From Clavibacter phaseoli (GTDB taxonomy: Bacteria; Actinomycetota; Actinomycetes; Actinomycetales; Microbacteriaceae), in assembly GCF_021922925.1 (NCBI RefSeq), contig NZ_CP040787.1, positions 1 to 64,000 on the forward strand: DNA of 64,000 bases. Reading direction: 5' to 3'. The notes below the pieces were generated by a model. The model made no database searches and was not told the origin of the DNA. It saw only the letters and a program-made list of their open reading frames with translations. Numbering within the stretch: position 1 is the first letter of the stretch; each line of letters opens with the position of its first letter. Below, piece after piece: positions 59,257-64,000 of this stretch. The translations under genes and the position numbers were made by a program.

Positions 59257-62200
59257 TCAGCGGCAGCTGCGCGCGGCGTAGGCGGCGCTCTGCTGCACGG
59301 TGCTCGTCGTGCTTCCCGCGGTCGATGCGGTGACCGCGACGGTCCCTGCCGCGATGGAGACCGCCCGCGTGGTGGTGGCGGTCGTCGCCGACGCTCCGGG
59401 AGCGACAGCCCTCACGGTCTTCGTGCCGTAGGCGGTCTCGGTGGTGACGTCGATCGCGGCGGGGCTCTCGTTCTTCACCACGGTGCTCAGCACGACCTTG
59501 CCGCTGACGCACCGCGTCGAGGCGGCCGAGGAGACGGTCACGTTCGATCGGACGGTCACCTTGGTCGTGACGGACCGGAAGGCCGGCGCGACCTCCTCGT
59601 CGGGGGTGACGTCGAACACCGGTCGGCCGTCGGCGGCGTAGTGGATGCGGATCAGCCGGGTGTCGCGTCCGTCCCCACCGACCCCGTTGCCCCACGTGTG
59701 GTACACGTACACGTCGTTGCCGTCCTCGTCCTGCGTGACGGCGCCGTGGCCGGGCCCCTGCTCGTAGGTGCGGTAGTCGACGACGCCGTCGGGCATGGGG
59801 ACGCTCGACAGCAGCGCAGCGTCGTACTTGGTCCAGCTCGCGATGTCGGTCAGGTCGCTCCCCTCCGCGGCCCAGGCTCCGCCCACGATGTACTTCGGGC
59901 TGACGCCGCTGCTGGAGTACACGAGGGTGATCCGCCCGTCGCGCTGGATGGCGAACGCGCCCTCGGCGAGATGGTCCTCGAACGTCAGCGAGGGGACGAC
60001 GATCGGGGTGGGCTCGCCGATCACGCGAGTGGGGTTCGCCGGGTCCACCTTGGCGATCCAGGTCGCGGGATCGCTGATGCCGCCGTCGAGGTACCGCTGT
60101 GACCACGCGTAGTACGCGGTCCCGCCGGACTCGAAGTAGGTCATGTCGAGGCTGATGTTGCGTCCCGTGCCGCTGCGGCCGAGCGGGCTCGAGTCGCTCC
60201 TCACCACCGCGCGGGGCGCCGACCAGTCCGCGGGGTTCGCGGGGTCGCCGCCGTCGCGCAGCTGCATGATGTGCGCCTGCACGGTGAACCACGCGCCGCC
60301 CTGGTTCGACTGGTCGTCGTCGGGGTTGAAGCACGGGGCGAACAGGATGGAGAGCTTGCCGCCGATCTCGTGGATCTCGGGGGCCCAGTAGCAGCCCGCG
60401 ATCACCCTGCCCTCGGCGGTGCGGTCCTTCCGCGTCGTGCGGTTGAGCAGGTCGACCTCGCGGCCGCGGCCGCCGGCGTCGTCGCTGAGCTGGGCGATGG
60501 AGTCCGCCACCCGGATCGGGAGGTGCTGGGAGGCGACGTTGTCGTTGGCCGTGTCGTCGGTCGCGGTGAAGAGGTACTTCGTCTTGCCGCCGCGCTCGTA
60601 CCGGTAGATGGTCGGGTCGGCGCGGTTGTAGGCGAACGGCTCGACGTACTGCCGCTGGCGGACGGTGCCGGAGAGGTCGTACGTGCCCGGCCCCTTGGTG
60701 GCGAGGTCGGCGAGCTGCTGCGCGTTCCAGTCGACGCCGAGGCTGCCGGTCGACCCGTCGGCGTAGGACAGCCGGGCCTTCACGCCGGATAGGGCGGCGG
60801 TGCCCCCCTGGTCGATCGTCTGCGGAGCGACCGAAGAGCCGGTGTTGACCGTGCGGCCGAACGTCTTCGTCAGCGCGTCGGCCGTCGAGGCCGAGACCGT
60901 CAGCGCGCCGCCCGGGAGGGCGTCGGCGACCCGCCCGGCGAATCCGGAGAGGTCGGGGCCCGCGACAGTGGCGGGGCTTCCGCCGAGGACCGCGCCGCGG
61001 TTCCCGTCGGTCACGACGACGCTCCTGCGGCTGCCGTCCTTCGGCCAGAAGGGCTGGGCGCGGAGCTCGGTGCGGGCGAGATCCGTGACGGTCGTGTACT
61101 TCGCGGCTCCGGCCGCGTCCGTCCACGAGACCAGGTAGCGCTTCTGGTCGGTGTCGTACACCGCGCGGGGCGAGACGACGCCCCCGGTGGTGCCGAGGTC
61201 GATCAGGCCGAGCTCGGTGAAGTCCGTCGCGGTGGCGTCGGTGGCCTTGAACACGAGCGCGCTCGAGGCCTCGGTGCCGTCGGGGGCGCCGTTGTCCCGG
61301 ACGCGGGTGGCGAGCACGCCGACGGTCCCGTCGGCGAAGGTGAACAGCGACGGCGCGGCGATGGCGCGGTGTTCCACCTTGTCGGTCCCGACGAAGACGC
61401 CCTCTGCATAGAGGACGCCGCCATTGCCGGCCAACGCGTTCGCGGTGCCGGCGGATGCACCCAGGGCCAGGTGCATGCTGCGGGCGACCGCGTCCTGGTT
61501 GGCCTTGAGCTCGCCCGTGGGCGTGCGGGTGTAGGCGACGACGGTCTTGGCCGTGCTGGCGCTGAGGATCGTGGTTCGGAACGTCTTCGTCAGCGTGGTG
61601 GCGCCGACCTTGACAGTCGCGGTGACCGCAAGCGCCCTGTCGGTCGCCGTGTCGTTGACGAGGCGTCCACCGGACACGTCGGCGCCGTCGGCGCTCCACG
61701 ACACCGTGTACCCGGCGACGGTGGGCAGCGCGGTGCCGGATGCGACGGTCGGGGGGACGACGAGGGCCGTGCGCAGGCGCGCGGTCGCGTCGGCCTCCGT
61801 GTCCGCGGCGACGGTCACCGAGCGCGCGGTGCCGGTGGCGGTGGCTCCGGCGAAGGTCGCTGTCGGCGTCAGGCGCACGGTGGCGTTCGCTGATCCGGGT
61901 GCCGGGCGGCGCACGGTCCCGTCGGTGCCGATCATCGACGGGTCGCTGCTCGTCCAGGTGAGGACCGAGCCGCCCGCGCCGCGCGTGGGGAGGGCGATGT
62001 CACCCGTGACGGGCTCGGTCACCGAGATGGTCGCCGTCGCGGCGTCCGACGCCGCGATGACGGAGGCCGCGGGAGCCGCGTCCTCGCGCACCTGGTCCTG
62101 CGAGAGCGCCGCGGGGTACACGTGCACGTCATCCAGAGCGCCGGCGAAGAGGGGGTCGGGTCCGTAGAGCGACTTGCCCAGCAGGCCGGAGAAGGTCGCG

Positions 62201-62835
62201 GTGCCGATGGTGGCCGCGCCGGTGGCGGAGGTCGGGGTCGTCTGCGCGAGCCGGCCGTCGACGTAGGTCGACACGCTGACACCGCTGCGGAGCACGATGG
62301 CGACGTGGCTCCATCGACCGGATGCCGCCGGACCGGTATCCGCCGCGCGCTGCTCGGAGCCGTTCTTCACGGCGCCGATGAGGTTCCCGCCGCAGTGCGG
62401 CGTGGTGAAGAGGTACCGCTCGGTCGACTGCCCGAGCGAGTACGCCCAGCTGCAGCTCTGACCGCCGTCCCAGCGCAACCAGGCCGACATCGTGATGTCG
62501 GTCGTCGAGGCCGAGGTGAGACCCGGTGCGATCTCGGCGAACGCGGCGGAGCTCCCTGCCGCGCCTCCCGGGAGGCGGAGCGCGCGGTCGGTACCGCCGC
62601 GCGGGCCGGCGACCGTTGTGGCGCCGGTCCCGCGGACCGTGGCGGACCGGCCAGCGACGGAGTCGGTGAAGCCCGTCCCCGCGGCGAGGGCGGATCCCGC
62701 TGCGGCGGTCGAGGCGAAGTCGTAGGAGAGGATCGGGCTGGGCACCGCGGCCTGTGCGGGTGCACTGCTGAGCGCAGCACCCCCCGCTGTCAGTGTCGCG
62801 GCGACCATGAGGGCCGTCGTGCGTCGGAACCGCAT
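59257..62835 (-). CDS. Very large secreted GH43-type enzyme (LamG + Ig-like + GH43)
   Basis: A 1192-residue exported enzyme. It has a signal peptide (~1-29), a LamG domain (~35-265) with YSLGQSTERYLF and VDGRLAQTTP, and bacterial Ig-like and linker regions (~275-430). A second beta region follows, then the GH43 five-bladed domain (~730-1085) and a Cys-flanked C-terminal module (~1098-1192). Predicted catalytic base is D740 (RADPTIYRY) and acid E958 (LAEGAFAI). The blade with GCYWAPEIHEIGGKLSILFAPCF is typical of GH43. An arabinan or arabinoxylan substrate is inferred from the locus. No operator matching the LacI sites was found before it. Confidence 0.87.
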   Translation of the reverse strand: MRFRRTTALMVAATLTAGGAALSSAPAQAAVPSPILSYDFASTAAAGSALAAGTGFTDSVAGRSATVRGTGATTVAGPRGGTDRALRLPGGAAGSSAAFAEIAPGLTSASTTDITMSAWLRWDGGQSCSWAYSLGQSTERYLFTTPHCGGNLIGAVKNGSEQRAADTGPAASGRWSHVAIVLRSGVSVSTYVDGRLAQTTPTSATGAATIGTATFSGLLGKSLYGPDPLFAGALDDVHVYPAALSQDQVREDAAPAASVIAASDAATATISVTEPVTGDIALPTRGAGGSVLTWTSSDPSMIGTDGTVRRPAPGSANATVRLTPTATFAGATATGTARSVTVAADTEADATARLRTALVVPPTVASGTALPTVAGYTVSWSADGADVSGGRLVNDTATDRALAVTATVKVGATTLTKTFRTTILSASTAKTVVAYTRTPTGELKANQDAVARSMHLALGASAGTANALAGNGGVLYAEGVFVGTDKVEHRAIAAPSLFTFADGTVGVLATRVRDNGAPDGTEASSALVFKATDATATDFTELGLIDLGTTGGVVSPRAVYDTDQKRYLVSWTDAAGAAKYTTVTDLARTELRAQPFWPKDGSRRSVVVTDGNRGAVLGGSPATVAGPDLSGFAGRVADALPGGALTVSASTADALTKTFGRTVNTGSSVAPQTIDQGGTAALSGVKARLSYADGSTGSLGVDWNAQQLADLATKGPGTYDLSGTVRQRQYVEPFAYNRADPTIYRYERGGKTKYLFTATDDTANDNVASQHLPIRVADSIAQLSDDAGGRGREVDLLNRTTRKDRTAEGRVIAGCYWAPEIHEIGGKLSILFAPCFNPDDDQSNQGGAWFTVQAHIMQLRDGGDPANPADWSAPRAVVRSDSSPLGRSGTGRNISLDMTYFESGGTAYYAWSQRYLDGGISDPATWIAKVDPANPTRVIGEPTPIVVPSLTFEDHLAEGAFAIQRDGRITLVYSSSGVSPKYIVGGAWAAEGSDLTDIASWTKYDAALLSSVPMPDGVVDYRTYEQGPGHGAVTQDEDGNDVYVYHTWGNGVGGDGRDTRLIRIHYAADGRPVFDVTPDEEVAPAFRSVTTKVTVRSNVTVSSAASTRCVSGKVVLSTVVKNESPAAIDVTTETAYGTKTVRAVAPGASATTATTTRAVSIAAGTVAVTASTAGSTTSTVQQSAAYAARSCR

Positions 62836-62865
62836 CGTTCGTCAACTTCCGTCAGGGGTGGTGGC

Positions 62866-62897
62866 GGGGAGCACGGGCCTTGCGGGCCGTGCTCCCC
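62866..62897 (-). terminator. Strong hairpin between two GH43 genes
   Basis: GGGGAGCACGG and CCGTGCTCCCC form an 11-bp perfect stem. It separates the partial GH43 gene (stop at 62971) from the next gene's start at 62835, so they are probably separate transcripts. Confidence 0.75.
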
Positions 62898-62970
62898 GCG
62901 GGGTGGGAGCCTCGGGCTCCGTGGTGGAGGAGGTCCGGGAGGGGGATCAGGGCCCCTCCCGGATCCCGGT

Positions 62971-64000
62971 CTAGCGGCAGGCGATCGCCGAGTAGGGCGC
63001 GGTCACCGTCCGGGAGCCGGAGGCGGCCTTCGACGTGACGCTCAGCTCGCCGGCGCCGATGGAGACGGCGCGGGTGCTGAACGCCGCGGTGACGGTCTTG
63101 CCGGGAACGACGCCCGAGAACGTCCTGCTCCCCCACGGCGAGGTCACCGTGAGCTCAGCGGTCGTGTCGCTGGCGTTGGTGGCGGTGCCCGTCACCGTGA
63201 CCTTGCTGGCGACGCATCGGCTGGAGGCCGAGGCCTGGACGGCGGGTCCGGGAGGTGCCGTCGCCGTGACGGTCGTGATGGCCGGGGTCGCCGCCGAGTT
63301 GGCGAGCTGGCCGCGGACCTGGACGGTGTCGCCGGCCTTCTTGAGCGAGCTAAGGTCTGGGGTCTCCCAGGTCACGGCGACCGTCTCCCGGTGGCCGTCC
63401 TTGAACGACGCGCCTACCGTGGCGGGCAGGTCGACGGTGGTCGATCCGGCCGGCACGGTACGGGCGACCGCGTCGACCGAGGTGACCAGGAGCGACGGGT
63501 TCCACTTCGCCGCGAGCGCGTCGCGCTCTTTCGCGGTGATGGAGATGACGGATCCGTGGCGGGGCGAGGCCGGCAGCGAGAAGCTGCCGGGGATGGTCCA
63601 CTTGATGTCGCCCTCGAGCGAGTTGGTGCCGAGCGGGATGTAGCCGCGTCCGCCGTAGTTGTCGGTCCAGAGGAAGTACTTGTACCCCGCCCGGTCGCCC
63701 TCGTTGGCCTTGAAGATCTCGGGGCCCTCGACCTCCGGCGTCCCGGCGTCGCGGCCGATGCAGGTGTCGATCAGGCTCCAGGCTCCGGAGGCGGTGGTGG
63801 CGCGCAGGTTCGTCGACTTCTGTCCGATGATGTCGGGCGAGGGGCAGCCGGTGGTCTGCGTGCCCTTCGTGAAGCGGTAGTAGGTGTCGCCGTCCTTCAG
63901 CATGGTCGCGTCGATGAGCCCGTTGCTCTTGTTGAGCGTGGGGACGTCAGCGGCCTTGAACCAGACCTCGGGGGTGGTGAAGTCACGGAAGTCGCGGGTG
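62971..64000 (-). CDS. GH43-type secreted enzyme, C-terminal part (cut by window edge)
   Basis: The last ~343 codons of a third GH43-like enzyme; the 5' end is outside the window. It reads in from the edge as RDFRDFTTPEVWFKAADVPTLNKSNGLIDATMLKDGDTYYRFTKG. The GH43 acid Glu is probably in EVEGPEIFKANEGDRAGYKYFLWTDNYGGRGYIPL. An Ig-like DUF1533-type linker (VDLPATVGASFKDGHRETVAVTWETPDLSSLKKAGDTVQVRGQL) leads to the same Cys-flanked C-terminal module as in the other two enzymes (SRCVASKVTVTGTATN...SAIACR). Confidence 0.87.
   Translation of the reverse strand, partial: TRDFRDFTTPEVWFKAADVPTLNKSNGLIDATMLKDGDTYYRFTKGTQTTGCPSPDIIGQKSTNLRATTASGAWSLIDTCIGRDAGTPEVEGPEIFKANEGDRAGYKYFLWTDNYGGRGYIPLGTNSLEGDIKWTIPGSFSLPASPRHGSVISITAKERDALAAKWNPSLLVTSVDAVARTVPAGSTTVDLPATVGASFKDGHRETVAVTWETPDLSSLKKAGDTVQVRGQLANSAATPAITTVTATAPPGPAVQASASSRCVASKVTVTGTATNASDTTAELTVTSPWGSRTFSGVVPGKTVTAAFSTRAVSIGAGELSVTSKAASGSRTVTAPYSAIACR

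Noticed and set aside
58961..61699. 912-codon minus-strand open frame over the large GH43 gene
   Set aside because: It is a shadow frame of the 59257-62835 gene (Arg/His repeats). Only its last 63 codons look real and are listed as a small exported protein.
1..64000. CRISPR array or insertion sequence with transposase
   Set aside because: No regularly spaced direct repeats and no transposase motifs (DDE, HUH) were seen in the window.

Overview
The window reads as high-GC actinobacterial DNA. Lsr2 (40527-40874), an arsenate reductase of the mycothiol-linked type, ECF sigma/RskA-like pairs, many GTG starts, GTGA/ATGA-coupled operons and likely leaderless promoters all point to Actinomycetota. 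The overall style suggests Microbacteriaceae, but that placement is inference. No rRNA, tRNA or CRISPR array was found. Two serine resolvases, a HEPN-type Abi protein and a low-GC gene mark parts of it as accessory DNA.

Layout. (1) 1-288: N-terminus of a CopB-type copper ATPase leaving the window. (2) 606-8412: short divergent or convergent units (LD-carboxypeptidase, small membrane proteins, DUF2268 protease with its MerR regulator, an ECF sigma with a membrane partner, DUF2975/XRE pair, a coiled-coil membrane protein, a DUF3800-like protein). Their gaps carry a recurring 26-bp palindrome, GTCCG-N16-CGGAC. (3) 8614-9486: resolvase with a long palindromic site. (4) 9740-15992: fluoride-resistance cluster (UspA, phosphoglycerate mutase, two CrcB/Fluc, pyrophosphatase, enolase). 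The mutase has an in-frame stop and the enolase a one-base frameshift. A divergent LysR/TehA-type transporter pair follows. (5) 16011-19065: uracil-DNA-glycosylase-like protein, OsmC, and a SigK/RskA pair beside a secreted-repeat lipoprotein.

(6) 19949-32890: metal island. It holds a DsbA-TlpA-CcdA thiol-redox operon, DUF4396, a CmtR-CadD-LspA cadmium operon, a CopZ-like chaperone, a beta-propeller lipoprotein, two M23 endopeptidases, DUF305, a His-bearing membrane protein and a complete CopB ATPase. CsoR-like operators (TACCCCC..GGGGGTA) precede both CopB genes and the chaperone, so one sensor encoded elsewhere probably controls all three. (7) 32891-36784: arsenic operon (ArsR, Acr3, ArsC, ArsO-like flavoprotein, ArsN-like acetyltransferase). 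(8) 36785-37535: gene-poor stretch with duplicated promoter-like boxes and two intrinsic terminators, a candidate small-RNA locus. (9) 37536-45759: resolvase, Abi, SRAP, Lsr2, an AT-rich gene and small housekeeping genes.

(10) 45992-64000: arabinan/arabinofuranoside locus. It has a LacI regulator, a YtfQRT/YjfF-like furanose ABC transporter with an extra ATPase, three large secreted GH43-type enzymes sharing a novel-looking Cys-flanked C-terminal module, and a WxL/DUF916-like cell-wall pair. Two identical 14-bp LacI-type operators, in opposite orientation, precede the binding protein and the first arabinanase, which links uptake to extracellular hydrolysis.
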